Under the pieces are notes generated by a model. The model did no database searches, was not told the DNA's origin, and worked only from the letters and a program-made list of their open reading frames with translations. A stretch of 64,000 nt of DNA from Flavobacterium sp. SLB02 (GTDB taxonomy: Bacteria > Bacteroidota > Bacteroidia > Flavobacteriales > Flavobacteriaceae): assembly GCF_009664855.1 (NCBI RefSeq), contig NZ_CP045928.1, forward strand, positions 5,558,565 through 5,622,564, written 5' to 3'. Below are positions 33,041 to 42,243 of this stretch, one piece after another (within the stretch, counting starts at the first letter, position 1; every line of letters begins with the position of its first letter). Position numbers and translations under genes: made by a program.

Positions 33041-33063
33041 GGTATTTATTTAGATTCTAAATA

Positions 33064-35880
33064 TTAGAAATCGTAACGTAGTGTAAAGTTCCATGTTCTT
33101 CCAAATCCGAAGTAAACTTGGTTAGCGTCAGCTAAACCTTTGTAAAGTCTGTTGTTAGAAGCATAAGTTCCTAAAGCAGCATTTGTTGTACTTACGTTGT
33201 CATCAGAAAAAATGTTAGTTCTTGATTCCGCAATGTAAACTTTATCAAAAAGGTTGTTTACGTTTAATCTGAAGTTTACAGATTTGTCTTTGTTTTTACC
33301 AGTTAACATTTTGTATGAGAAACCAGCATCTACTAATCCGTAAGAAGGCAACTCTAATGCTCCTTTGTTGTCAGGAGATGAAAAGTTAATTGGGCTCAAT
33401 CCAGCGTATAACTTATCGTTAAAGTTGTAGTTAGCATCAATAGTAACTCTTGTTAAGATTTCGTAAGCAGCGCCTAACGAAGCCGTCATTTGAGCAGCAT
33501 CACCAACTTTTACTTTGTCCATGTATACTGGAATTCCAGAGAATCCTGGTACTGCTGTGTTGTCTACTTGGTAGTAAGCATTAACAGTAGCGTTTCCTTT
33601 GTATTCCCAAATTCCGTAAGAGAACATAGCATTAAGTTTCAATCTTTCTGTTATGTTAGAACTTGCTTCTAACTCAAATCCAGAGTGTACTTCGTTAAGA
33701 CCTACGTATTCTGTGTAAGTATTATTGTCACTTGGAAGAGCGTTACCTTTCAAGTATCTGTCGTTCCATGTAGTATTGTAAAGATTTACTGTAGCAGTAA
33801 ATGTTCTTGTACGGAAACCATATCCAGCTTCAAAACCAAGGATTTTCTCGTTAGTTAGGTTAGGGTTTACAGTTGATCTGTTGTTAGGATAAACTGAGTT
33901 AAAGAACGGTTGTCTTGAGTAGTAACCTGCGTTTACATAAACATTGTTTTTCTCATCAAGGTTGTAGTTTGCTCCAGCTTTTACGTTTCCACCTAAGATG
34001 TTTTTGTAATCAGTAGATGATAATGGATCTGTTGGTAAGTAAACAAAATTATCTTCTCTTTTGAATCCTTGCTCTGAAATTGCTCCCTGAACAAATGCAG
34101 TTAAGTTATCTTTAGAGTATTCTAATTGTGTAAACAGACCATACCATTTAACTTTTCCAGTACTGTTAAAAGATATTTTGTCGTAGTTTTTTTTATCAAA
34201 AACGTTCCATTGAACATCTGTACCGTAAGTTGATGTAAGATTTCTTCCTGTTGGTTTTAAACTTGCAATGTTGTTGTCATAAAATGCATCTGCACCCAAT
34301 AAATCATTTACTACTGTAAAGTGATATCCTGTGTAAGTTCTTGCATCGATACCAAAATCTAAAGTTAAGGTATTGCTTAATTTTTTATTTAAGTTGATAA
34401 CAGCTCCAAACCAGTCATGAGAGTTGATAGAAGAAGTTTGTGAGATACCTGAAGTGGTATTGTAAACATAAGGAGAAGCAGTTGTTCCTTGTCCTGTTCT
34501 TCCTGTTGAAGAACTGTTTTGAAAACCAACACCCGCAACTGGAGTTCTTGTTCTGTTTGCTCCGTTAAAGAAAACTTGTCCAGTACCGTTGTTCCATGCT
34601 TGGATTTTGTCGTAATTAACAGATCCGTCTGCATTTAAGAAAACTGATCCGTTGTATGTTGATCCACCAACACCACCACCAGCACTTGCTCCGGCTCCAC
34701 GACCCATAGACGCATAAAGAACAGTAGAAAGTTTTGTAGTTTCGTTGATTTTATAATCCCAGTTAACAGATGCAACCGGTTTGTGGTAGTAGTTTTTTCT
34801 GATGTTGTATTGTTCACCATTCAAATATCCTGCATCAGCATTATATCTTGTATTTGGATCGCCATTTGTACCATATTTTAGGTAAGTAGCAATCGTAGGA
34901 GTAGTAGATCTTTGGTTGTGCCATTGTGGTGCTCCAGTTACTGTAAGTTGAAAGTCATGCTTGTTGTTTTTTGTAGCATATCCTAAAGCTACATAATAGT
35001 TAGAACCTTCAAATTGAGTTCCCTGAATGTATCCATCTCCCATTGTTTGAGACAATAAGATAGAAGCAGAAAGACCATTATCTAATTTTCCAGTACTGTA
35101 TGAACCTTGAATTTTAAAGTTTCTTGCGTTTCCGAAACCTGAAGAGAAAGATCCACCTTCTTTTCTGTCTGAAGCTTTAGTTACAATGTTAATTGTTCCC
35201 CCAACTGAAGGAGTTGCAAGTTTAGAAGCTCCTAAACCTCTTTGTACCTGAATAGCAGAAGCAACTTCTGATAATCCAGCCCAGTTACTCCAGTAAACAG
35301 AACCATTTTCCATGTCGTTAACTGGCATACCGTTGATCATTACAGCGATGTTGTTTTGGTTGAATCCACGAATGTTGATTCTTGCATCTCCAAAACCACC
35401 ACCTGATTTAGTAACATATACTGAAGGAGTGTTTCTTAAGATCTCCGGAAATTCCTGAGTTCCTAATTTTTCCTGAATTTCAGCAGCTTTAATTGTAGAA
35501 ACTGCTACAGGAGTTTTTCTGTCCTTTGCAATATCGACAACTGTACTTTTTACAACAATTTCGCTTAATTCGTTTGAGTTAGAAGTTAAAACGATTGTTC
35601 CTAAGTTTGTAGAACCGCCAGAAACTGAAAATTTTACAGTTTTGTTTTCGTAACCTAAAAAAGAAATAACGATTTCTCCTGTACTTGTTGTTGCATTCAA
35701 AGTAAATTTACCGTCAAAATCTGTAGAAGTTGCAGTCGTAGATCCTTTGATCACTACGTTTGCTCCCGGTAATGATCCAACTCCGTCGGTAATCATACCT
35801 GTAATTTTTCCTTGAGAAAATGCGGTTGAAACTATCATGAACAATAGTCCAGTGAGTAACCAATTTTTCATTGTCTTCAT
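33064..35880 (-). CDS. TonB-dependent receptor
   Basis: An outer-membrane transporter of 938 aa. It has a signal peptide (NWLLTGLLFMIVSTAFSQ), a carboxypeptidase-regulatory-like domain at about 24-110 (GKITGMITDGVGSLPGANV), a plug at about 120-250 (VVKSTVVDIAKDRKTPVAVS, VQRGLGASKLATPSVGGTI) and a barrel with a C-terminal strand ending TLRYDF. The plug is most like FecA-type receptors that take up ferric complexes, so a siderophore or haem substrate is plausible. No SusD-like partner follows; the gene is alone, with a terminator at 33005-33040. Its composition is a little less AT-rich than its neighbours, as for highly expressed genes. Confidence 0.95.
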   Translation of the reverse strand: MKTMKNWLLTGLLFMIVSTAFSQGKITGMITDGVGSLPGANVVIKGSTTATSTDFDGKFTLNATTSTGEIVISFLGYENKTVKFSVSGGSTNLGTIVLTSNSNELSEIVVKSTVVDIAKDRKTPVAVSTIKAAEIQEKLGTQEFPEILRNTPSVYVTKSGGGFGDARINIRGFNQNNIAVMINGMPVNDMENGSVYWSNWAGLSEVASAIQVQRGLGASKLATPSVGGTINIVTKASDRKEGGSFSSGFGNARNFKIQGSYSTGKLDNGLSASILLSQTMGDGYIQGTQFEGSNYYVALGYATKNNKHDFQLTVTGAPQWHNQRSTTPTIATYLKYGTNGDPNTRYNADAGYLNGEQYNIRKNYYHKPVASVNWDYKINETTKLSTVLYASMGRGAGASAGGGVGGSTYNGSVFLNADGSVNYDKIQAWNNGTGQVFFNGANRTRTPVAGVGFQNSSSTGRTGQGTTASPYVYNTTSGISQTSSINSHDWFGAVINLNKKLSNTLTLDFGIDARTYTGYHFTVVNDLLGADAFYDNNIASLKPTGRNLTSTYGTDVQWNVFDKKNYDKISFNSTGKVKWYGLFTQLEYSKDNLTAFVQGAISEQGFKREDNFVYLPTDPLSSTDYKNILGGNVKAGANYNLDEKNNVYVNAGYYSRQPFFNSVYPNNRSTVNPNLTNEKILGFEAGYGFRTRTFTATVNLYNTTWNDRYLKGNALPSDNNTYTEYVGLNEVHSGFELEASSNITERLKLNAMFSYGIWEYKGNATVNAYYQVDNTAVPGFSGIPVYMDKVKVGDAAQMTASLGAAYEILTRVTIDANYNFNDKLYAGLSPINFSSPDNKGALELPSYGLVDAGFSYKMLTGKNKDKSVNFRLNVNNLFDKVYIAESRTNIFSDDNVSTTNAALGTYASNNRLYKGLADANQVYFGFGRTWNFTLRYDF

Positions 35881-36133
35881 TTGTTATTAGTTTATTGTTT
35901 TTGGCAAAATTATAACAATTAAATCAGATAGTGTTATCAAAATGTTAAGAAAAATAAGTTTTATCTAATCTGTTGCGCATTAAAATGATTTTTTCTTTTT
36001 TTCTTAAATAAAATAACGTTTTTTTGATTTTTTAGGATAGTATTTTGTTAAAATCGTAATGATTCTCATGGTCTTGTAGTGCTAAACTTGCAATAATCAG
36101 TGTTTTAGGGGTGTTTTGGGTGGTATTTATACG
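35881..36133. other. Leader and upstream region of the TonB receptor; no gene recognised
   Basis: On the minus strand a TAATTTTG -7-like element lies about 30 bases before the start codon, but no TTG is found at the usual distance. The rest is AT-rich with no frame or repeat I can support. An iron-responsive operator is possible but not visible. Confidence 0.4.
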
Positions 36134-36169
36134 AAAAAACGCCTTAATTTTTCTTAAATTAAGGCGTTT
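36134..36169 (-). terminator. Terminator after pgi
   Basis: Perfect 14-base arms AAACGCCTTAATTT and its complement around a 5-base loop, followed by six T on the minus strand. Confidence 0.88.
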
Positions 36170-36198
36170 CAGTTTGTTGTGAATTTTTTATTCGGGTT

Positions 36199-37842
36199 CT
36201 ATTTGTTCTTCAAAAAGTGATTTAACAAAAATGAAGTTGAACTATCGTGATTTTTTACGGTTTTAGTGTTAATTTCATCTAAAATAGAGTTCGCTAATTG
36301 CTTTCCTAATTCTACTCCCCACTGATCAAAACTAAAAATATTCCAAATAACACCCTGAACAAAAATCTTGTGCTCGTATAAAGCAATTAACGAACCTAAA
36401 GATTTAGGAGTTAATTTTTGAATTAAGATTGTATTGGTTGGTTTGTTTCCTGTAAAAACTTTGAATGGTAATAAATACGATGCTTTTTCTGCAGAAAGTC
36501 CTTGCTTGTCAAATTCAGCCTGAACTTGTGCTGCCGTTTTTCCGTTTAATAAAGCTTCTGTCTGAGCAAAAAAGTTCGACATCAGTTTATCATGATGATC
36601 TTCGTTTCTGTATAATGGTTTTACGAATCCAATAAAATCAGTTGGGATTAATTTTGTTCCCTGGTGAATTAATTGAAAAAAGGCATGTTGAGAATTTGTT
36701 CCCGGTTCTCCCCAGATAATAGTTCCGGTTTGATAGTTTACAGGTTTTCCGTCACGGCCAACACTTTTTCCGTTGCTTTCCATAGTGGCCTGTTGCAAAT
36801 ATGGGGCTAATTTTTGTAAATATTGAGTATAAGGAATCAAAGCTTCGCTTTCTGCTCCAAAGAAATTATTATACCAAACACTTAACAAAGCCAGAATTAC
36901 AGGAATGTTTTCGTCAAATTCAGCCGATTTAAAATGCTCGTCCATTTCGTTGGCACCTTTCAATAAATCATTATAATTATCAAAACCAATTGCCAAACTA
37001 ATGCTTAATCCAACAGCGCTCCATAAAGAGAATCTTCCTCCAACCCAGTCCCACATTGGGAAAACATTGTCAGGATCGATTCCAAATTCAGTTACTTTTT
37101 GAATATTAGTTGAAACAGCAACGAAATGTTTTGCAATATCTTCCTGAGAAGCCGATTTCAAAAACCATTCTTTGATCGTTTCAGAATTTGATAAAGTTTC
37201 CTGAGTAGTAAAAGTTTTAGAAACAATTAAAAATAATGTTGTTTCAGGATTTAATTTTTTGATGACTTCGTTTACGTGATCCCCATCAACATTTGAAACA
37301 AAGTGAAGGTTTAAATGATTTTTGTAAAATTGCAATGCTTCAACTGCCATAACCGGACCAAGGTCAGAACCTCCAATGCCAATATTTACAACATCAGTAA
37401 AAGCTTTTCCGGTATATCCTTTTCTTTCTCCGGATATTACTTCGTGACTGAATTGTTTGATTTTATTTTTTACTTCGTAAACTTCAGGAATTACATTTTC
37501 TCCGTCAACTTTTATAACTGCCGATTCCGGAGCACGTAATGCTGTATGTAAAACAGCACGATTTTCTGTTTGATTGATGATTTCTCCTCCAAAATATTGG
37601 GCGATCGCTTCTTTTAATCCAATTGAGTTGGCCAATTCTAATAAAAGAGAAACAGTTTCCTGGCTGATATTGTTTTTAGAATAATCAACTAAAAAGTCAT
37701 TCCATTGTATATTGAATTTTTCAACACGGGCATTATCCTGTTGAAATAATTCTTGTATCGTAGTTTCGTGAATTGCGTTATAGTGGTTTTGCAGATTTTT
37801 CCACGCTTCAGTCCCGGTTGGGTTTGTTGTGTTTAAAGCCAT
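36199..37842 (-). CDS. pgi: Glucose-6-phosphate isomerase
   Basis: The cytoplasmic glycolytic enzyme that interconverts glucose 6-phosphate and fructose 6-phosphate; 547 aa, the normal length. Both PGI signatures are present: [12 protein letters not shown] and the sugar-phosphate site [14 protein letters not shown], plus the SIS-like block [30 protein letters not shown] with the catalytic histidine, and EHKIFVQG. It is a single gene with its own terminator. Nothing unusual. Confidence 0.97.
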   Translation of the reverse strand: MALNTTNPTGTEAWKNLQNHYNAIHETTIQELFQQDNARVEKFNIQWNDFLVDYSKNNISQETVSLLLELANSIGLKEAIAQYFGGEIINQTENRAVLHTALRAPESAVIKVDGENVIPEVYEVKNKIKQFSHEVISGERKGYTGKAFTDVVNIGIGGSDLGPVMAVEALQFYKNHLNLHFVSNVDGDHVNEVIKKLNPETTLFLIVSKTFTTQETLSNSETIKEWFLKSASQEDIAKHFVAVSTNIQKVTEFGIDPDNVFPMWDWVGGRFSLWSAVGLSISLAIGFDNYNDLLKGANEMDEHFKSAEFDENIPVILALLSVWYNNFFGAESEALIPYTQYLQKLAPYLQQATMESNGKSVGRDGKPVNYQTGTIIWGEPGTNSQHAFFQLIHQGTKLIPTDFIGFVKPLYRNEDHHDKLMSNFFAQTEALLNGKTAAQVQAEFDKQGLSAEKASYLLPFKVFTGNKPTNTILIQKLTPKSLGSLIALYEHKIFVQGVIWNIFSFDQWGVELGKQLANSILDEINTKTVKNHDSSTSFLLNHFLKNK

Positions 37843-37955
37843 TTTTTTTGTTTAATTGAGAATGTGGTTATAAAAAACAAAAATACTGAAATTACTTTTA
37901 ATAGCTTTAAGGTTCACAATTATATAACAAATAGTTACGAAAACGATTTATGAAG

Positions 37956-38291
37956 TTATTTGTTTTTTATTCTTGTCATTATTATAATCGCGCCATCATT
38001 TTCTTTTTCATTATAAATGATACGACTACTGTTTTTGTTTAAAAAGTCTAAAGTTAAAATATCTGATTTTTTGAGAGGTAGTAATATAGTATCTTGTTTT
38101 TTGTCGTATTTGAAAGGAATTCCGTTTATTACAATTAAAGGCGATTTGTCAATTTGATTTTCTTCAAAGGCTTGGTTGACTAATTCTAAGACGAAATATT
38201 TATTTTTCGTTGTGTCATTCAATATAAAAGCGTGTGGATTAGAGCATCCTAAAAGTATTGTTGAAGAGAGTATTAATAAAGTTCGTTTCAT
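37956..38291 (-). CDS. Small lipoprotein (111 aa), function unknown
   Basis: A short exported protein with a lipoprotein signal (MKRTLLILSSTILLGCSN, cysteine at residue 16). The rest is beta-rich with the segment SPLIVINGIPFKYDKKQDT, which recalls the 'plug-like' fragments of TonB receptor homologues in Bacteroidota, though it is far too short to be one. It lies downstream of the 206-aa gene on the same strand with a 40-base gap. No function can be named. Confidence 0.68.
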   Translation of the reverse strand: MKRTLLILSSTILLGCSNPHAFILNDTTKNKYFVLELVNQAFEENQIDKSPLIVINGIPFKYDKKQDTILLPLKKSDILTLDFLNKNSSRIIYNEKENDGAIIIMTRIKNK

Positions 38292-38331
38292 TAATTAATA
38301 AATTTAGTAAAATGTTGTTTTTAGCTAACCT

Positions 38332-38952
38332 TTACCAAATCTTCCACCATGGCTTTTTATTGACTTCAATTGTTTTTCGGGCAATATCAATTTCTATTCT
38401 TTTTATTTCTTCTGTTTTAATTTTAGAATCATCAAAAAATAGTTGGCCATTTTCATCTATTCCAATGGGGGATCTAGTTCTTTCTTTCCAGTTTTCGGTT
38501 TGTAGTTCCGGAACTAAAGGCAAATTGATTTTGTCTGAAAATTTTTTTTGCGCTTTTTCTATAATTTCTTCCTCTAAGTTTGAAGTTGAATTTTTAAGAA
38601 GCGTTAAGGAATTGTCCGGAATGTTTAAAAGAAAAACCTGTGTTTTGTTTTCGATTTTATAAATGTCCAATACTTTAAAATAAGCAATAGAGTCTAAGAG
38701 AAAGTGACCATTTTTTACTGAATCTGGATTGAATTTCGATAAATCCTTAGGATGAGCGCTCGCTATTAAATATCTTAAATTTCCGGAAAGTCCACCGCCC
38801 AAAGAACTCATGTCAGTAAATCCTTTTTCCTGAATGATTTGTCCAACTTTGTAATTCGAAATTAGGGTGTCAGATAAAGTGGTGTCTCTGTAAAAAAGTT
38901 TTAAACCTGAAAAAGTTTCATTGTAAATTGCTTTAAGACGAGCGTTTTTCAT
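38332..38952 (-). CDS. Hypothetical protein (206 aa)
   Basis: Not recognised. No signal peptide or membrane helix; the N-terminus MKNARLKAIYNETFSG is basic and the C-terminus ends in KKPWWKIW. A glycine-rich stretch MSSLGGGLSGNLRYLIASAHP near residues 48-69 resembles a flexible loop. The gene sits between the M23 peptidase gene (38-base gap) and a small lipoprotein gene, all on the minus strand, so it may be in one transcript with them. Coding potential is supported by length and codon use only. Confidence 0.62.
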   Translation of the reverse strand: MKNARLKAIYNETFSGLKLFYRDTTLSDTLISNYKVGQIIQEKGFTDMSSLGGGLSGNLRYLIASAHPKDLSKFNPDSVKNGHFLLDSIAYFKVLDIYKIENKTQVFLLNIPDNSLTLLKNSTSNLEEEIIEKAQKKFSDKINLPLVPELQTENWKERTRSPIGIDENGQLFFDDSKIKTEEIKRIEIDIARKTIEVNKKPWWKIW

Positions 38953-38990
38953 GTTTTCGATATTTTTAAAATTGAGATTTTAATAAAAAC

Positions 38991-40211
38991 TTACAAATTA
39001 CCAATACTATCCAATTCTCTTTTCAAAGGTTCGATTTGTTTCATGAAACGTGTTCTGTCATTTCCTGTCAAAGATTCGCCGGTTGGTAAATTCAGTCGAA
39101 GAGCATCAACCTGAACTCCGTTTTTCCAGAAGCGATAACAAACGTGAGGTCCGGTCGCCAATCCTGTGCTTCCTACTAATCCTATGGTTTGTCCTTGCGT
39201 AACTCTTTGTCCTCGTTTTACTAAAATTCTGGACATGTGTAAATACTGAGTCGAGTAGGTTCCGTTGTGTTTTACTTTTACAAAGTTCCCGTTTCCTGCT
39301 GTATATCCCGTGGCTTCTACAACTCCTGCTGCTGTTGTCGAAATTGGCGTTCCTGTTGGAGCAGCATAATCTGTTCCTTTGTGCGCTTTCCAGGTGTGTT
39401 GTACAGGGTGGAATCTGTTTGCGGTAAACCTTGAAGTGATTCGGCTAAATTTGATTGGTGTTTTCAGGAAAAAGTTTTTCAACGTTCTACCCTGATCGTC
39501 ATAATATTCTACTTTTCCTGAAAGGGTATCTTTCTCAAAAGGGAATGCATAAATGATTTTACCTTTATATTCAAAAAATGCCGCTTCAAGATCTTCAACT
39601 CCGTCGTAGGTTTTGCCGTTTATAAAGCGTTCGGTAAAAATTAATCCGTAACGATCTCCTTTTTTTAGTTTAAAGAAGTCAATAGACCAGGAGAATACTT
39701 TTGTAATTCTGCTGGCTAGCGCTGTTTCTACACTTTCGTTGCCTAAAGTTTCAGATAGCGAACTTTTTAAAACGCCACCAATAATTTTACGTTTAAGTGT
39801 AACGGGTTTTACTTTTTTGTAAGCTTTTGCAATGCTATCACGAAAATCAATTACATAATAGGATAGTGCGTCCGGCTGATATATAAAAAGCTCAAGTTTG
39901 TTGGTTTTATTTTTTGATCGAAGAATAGTGTAAGGTTTATTGTATCGAATCGTTCTTACATTAAAAGAATCTTTTATTTGCTCTACGACATCGTAGACTT
40001 TTTTGTCGCCAATATTTTGACGTTGAATGATAGATCCAAAAGAATCTCCTTTTTTTATAGTGTCTTGAAGAACATTAAAATCGGCGTAATTAAAACCAAA
40101 TTCGACTTTCTTAGTTTTTGGTTTTGTAATTTTAATTTCAACTTTTTCAGCGGTTTTATTACATGAAATTATTGAAAATAATAGGATTATAATTACGAAT
40201 ACTTTTTTCAA
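38991..40211 (-). CDS. M23-family peptidoglycan DD-endopeptidase lipoprotein with His-x-Cys metal site
   Basis: A 406-aa lipoprotein (MKKVFVIIILLFSIISC, cysteine 17) with an N-terminal region of LysM/OapA-like character and a C-terminal LytM/M23 barrel. Zinc motif 1 is intact (His277 and Asp281 in HKGTD), the catalytic His325 lies in YLHMS, but motif 2 reads HVC instead of HxH: His356 is kept and Cys358 replaces the usual third zinc ligand. Cysteine can bind zinc, and I recall the same GPHVCYRF block in other Bacteroidota members, so the enzyme is probably active. It would cut peptide cross-links during cell growth or division. Confidence 0.9.
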   Translation of the reverse strand: MKKVFVIIILLFSIISCNKTAEKVEIKITKPKTKKVEFGFNYADFNVLQDTIKKGDSFGSIIQRQNIGDKKVYDVVEQIKDSFNVRTIRYNKPYTILRSKNKTNKLELFIYQPDALSYYVIDFRDSIAKAYKKVKPVTLKRKIIGGVLKSSLSETLGNESVETALASRITKVFSWSIDFFKLKKGDRYGLIFTERFINGKTYDGVEDLEAAFFEYKGKIIYAFPFEKDTLSGKVEYYDDQGRTLKNFFLKTPIKFSRITSRFTANRFHPVQHTWKAHKGTDYAAPTGTPISTTAAGVVEATGYTAGNGNFVKVKHNGTYSTQYLHMSRILVKRGQRVTQGQTIGLVGSTGLATGPHVCYRFWKNGVQVDALRLNLPTGESLTGNDRTRFMKQIEPLKRELDSIGNL

Positions 40212-40232
40212 ACTTATTTATTTTTTTGGAAA

Positions 40233-41174
40233 TTAAACTGTGGTTTCAGTTCCCCAATTAGACAATTCTTCTTCGGTCCACAATTTAGGAAAAAAGATGC
40301 GTCTTTGGTATTTTGGATGCATATATTTTTGCCAGTCACTTCCTCCTGTGGCTTCACCATTGCCTTTTCCGCTTTCTAAAATATATTTTCTTGCTGTGTT
40401 TAAATGCTGCATAACCCAGGTGATATTCACTGTTTTATCATAATGACGCATTGCATCAATTAATTCTTGATTTTGCTGATCTTCTAGTGGAAGTTGTGTG
40501 AATTTCTGCCAAATATTTTTGTTTTTAAACGTAGCTATTTGTTTTAGAAATTGATCCTTATATTTTTTTTCAAACTCGTTAAGTAAGTATGATTTTTCTC
40601 CTGTATGATAATCTTTTCCCGCAGCTTGCCAGTAGAGATGTTCAAAGCTGGTTTCTAAATCTGTATTTTCATCAAAGTTTGCTTTGTACCTGCGATCGGT
40701 TAAATTGATAACGTCAGTCGAAGCAAATTCAATCAATCTGTATTGTGCGCTTTGAAAACCACTTGCCGGAGTTAGCGTATTTCTGAATTTCATATATTGG
40801 TCAACGTCCATTCCGTTTTCCATGATGCTGAAAGAATTGGTCAGCATATCGAAATAACGCGTAATTCTGGACAATCTTTCGCTAAAAAAATCAACCTGAA
40901 TATTTTGTGTGTCGGCAATTTGATCGATTTCCCACAAAATCATTTTAAAAATTAATTCATTTACCTGATGATACATGATAAAAACCATTTCGTCAGGAAG
41001 TGTGGTGCGTTGTATTTGTAAATTCAGCAGCGCATCAGTCTGAATGTAATCCCAATAAGTAATTGGTTTTGACCAAAGCAATCCTTCTAACTGAACTTCA
41101 GTTTTTTGGTTTATAGCCTGGAATTTTAAGTCAATTTCTTTTAGAATTGATTCAGCATTATCTGTGGTATTCAT
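40233..41174 (-). CDS. kynA: Tryptophan 2,3-dioxygenase
   Basis: A cytoplasmic haem enzyme of 313 aa that opens the indole ring of tryptophan to N-formylkynurenine, the first step of the kynurenine route. The family blocks are TYWDYIQTDALLNLQ, DEMVFIMYHQVNELIFK (with the substrate-base histidine) and YRLIEFAS; the haem-ligand histidine is probably in WVMQHLNTARKYI. The start codon overlaps the stop of the upstream DUF3108 gene by one base, so the two are coupled. No other kynurenine genes are in the window. The product could feed de novo NAD synthesis, but that is only possible, not shown. Confidence 0.93.
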   Translation of the reverse strand: MNTTDNAESILKEIDLKFQAINQKTEVQLEGLLWSKPITYWDYIQTDALLNLQIQRTTLPDEMVFIMYHQVNELIFKMILWEIDQIADTQNIQVDFFSERLSRITRYFDMLTNSFSIMENGMDVDQYMKFRNTLTPASGFQSAQYRLIEFASTDVINLTDRRYKANFDENTDLETSFEHLYWQAAGKDYHTGEKSYLLNEFEKKYKDQFLKQIATFKNKNIWQKFTQLPLEDQQNQELIDAMRHYDKTVNITWVMQHLNTARKYILESGKGNGEATGGSDWQKYMHPKYQRRIFFPKLWTEEELSNWGTETTV

Positions 41175-41944
41175 TATTTTTTTACTTTAAATGGATTTTT
41201 TAATCCCTTATATTCGTCGAGATCTGCTTTTAGTGATCCAACGGCAAGTTCTGCTTTTATTCTAATTGGAACTTTATTGTCGTCATCTGTTATCCAGAGC
41301 GTTACGCTTTCTTTTTCCTTAAAAACCCTTCCTGTTTGCACCAAAGGTTTAAACATCATTGTAGAAACGGTTCCAAATTTAGTTGTAATATCTTGACGAC
41401 CTACATATTTTAACTTAAATTTTGTGATTTCATCATCAAAAAACATGTCAATTGTAATTGATTCACCTGATTTAAGTTTATCAATATTGGGATGATTTCT
41501 TAAGTAGTAAAAAGAGGAGATGATGTCCTGAACATTATCGGTTATAACAATTGTTTTTTCGGTTTTGCGTTTGTAGTCTTTAACTAAAATCCTGTTTTCG
41601 TTTTGATTAAAAAAGCCTTCCTGATCTTTTGTGTAACCGCCTTCGTTGATTTTTCGAACATAACGATAAGGGCTTCCGGTTTGTTTATCGAAGTAACTTT
41701 CGTATAAATCTTCGACTTTAAAGAAAAATTTCGACATTCCGGTTGTAAAGCCTTTACCCACAGCATGAAACACTTTTTTGTTGTTTATCGTGGCATCTTT
41801 TACTTCGAGGGTAGCATAGCCGGCATTTACAATTCCGTAATGAATTCGGAATTTAAAGTATTCTCCAGTATCGAAAGCATCTTCCCTTGCAGAATCGAAA
41901 CTTAGTGTAGTGAGAATTAATATGAGTAGGATTATTTTTTTCAT
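41174..41944 (-). CDS. DUF3108 domain protein
   Basis: An exported protein of about 256 aa. The start at 41944 begins a signal peptide (MKKIILLILILTTLSF); a reading from 41986 adds a second weak hydrophobic start. The DUF3108 region includes FRIHYGIVNAGYATLEV, YRYVRKINEGGYTKDQ and VTLWITDDDNKVPIRI. The family is periplasmic and found in many Gram-negatives; some authors link it to outer-membrane biogenesis. A probable promoter is at 41968-41998. Coupling to kynA is unexpected and may be only positional. Confidence 0.88.
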   Translation of the reverse strand: MKKIILLILILTTLSFDSAREDAFDTGEYFKFRIHYGIVNAGYATLEVKDATINNKKVFHAVGKGFTTGMSKFFFKVEDLYESYFDKQTGSPYRYVRKINEGGYTKDQEGFFNQNENRILVKDYKRKTEKTIVITDNVQDIISSFYYLRNHPNIDKLKSGESITIDMFFDDEITKFKLKYVGRQDITTKFGTVSTMMFKPLVQTGRVFKEKESVTLWITDDDNKVPIRIKAELAVGSLKADLDEYKGLKNPFKVKK

Positions 41945-41967
41945 AGTACAATTTTTACATTTCATTA

Positions 41968-41998
41968 TAAAGATAAAGAAATGCAAATTCTATTCCAA
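41968..41998 (-). promoter_or_regulatory. Probable promoter of the DUF3108-kynA operon
   Basis: On the minus strand TTG (41996-41998), a 20-base spacer and TATCTTTA (41968-41975), one mismatch from TAnnTTTG. It lies about 24 bases before the start codon. Confidence 0.45.
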
Positions 41999-42012
41999 AT
42001 GTACCAAAACAA

Positions 42013-42043
42013 AAAAACTCAGTCAAGGAATGACTGAGTTTTT
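42013..42043 (-). terminator. Strong hairpin terminator
   Basis: Perfect 13-base arms AAAAACTCAGTCA and its complement around AGGAA, with T runs on both strands. It precedes the DUF3108 promoter, so it is not the end of a coding gene on the minus strand unless hppD reads through 200 bases. It may end the small RNA proposed at 42013-42121. Confidence 0.85.
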
Positions 42044-42121
42044 ATGCTATTAACTAACCAAAAAACTATAAATTATGAAATTTATATCAATTCAGAAGGA
42101 AACCACCCCTTCTTGATTTGC
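42013..42121 (-). ncRNA. Candidate small RNA of about 110 nt
   Basis: On the minus strand a -7-like TATCTTTG lies at 42127-42134. The presumed transcript has a first hairpin (AGAAGG/CCTTCT), an AT-rich middle and the strong terminator at 42013-42043. No -33 TTG is found at normal spacing, and no reading frame longer than a few codons starts in it. It lies between hppD and the DUF3108 gene. An alternative is a plus-strand transcript with a 13-codon frame from 42075. Confidence 0.3.
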
Positions 42122-42243
42122 GAGTGCAAAGATATGTAGAAAATTCAAAAAATAAATAGCAAAAGGTGAGTTTAACATAACATTTGCATAAAAAGCATCA
42201 CTTTGCAGAGAATTATGCTGTTTAATGCAAAAATATTACGATT

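Noticed and set aside
40233-41174. Linking kynA to the NAD island as a de novo NAD route
   Set aside because: No other kynurenine or quinolinate genes and no NrtR-like site are near it; it more likely serves tryptophan breakdown with hppD and hmgA nearby.
42075-42116. A 13-codon leader peptide on the plus strand (MKFISIQKE...)
   Set aside because: It has no downstream gene on that strand and no promoter; a minus-strand small RNA explains the terminator better.
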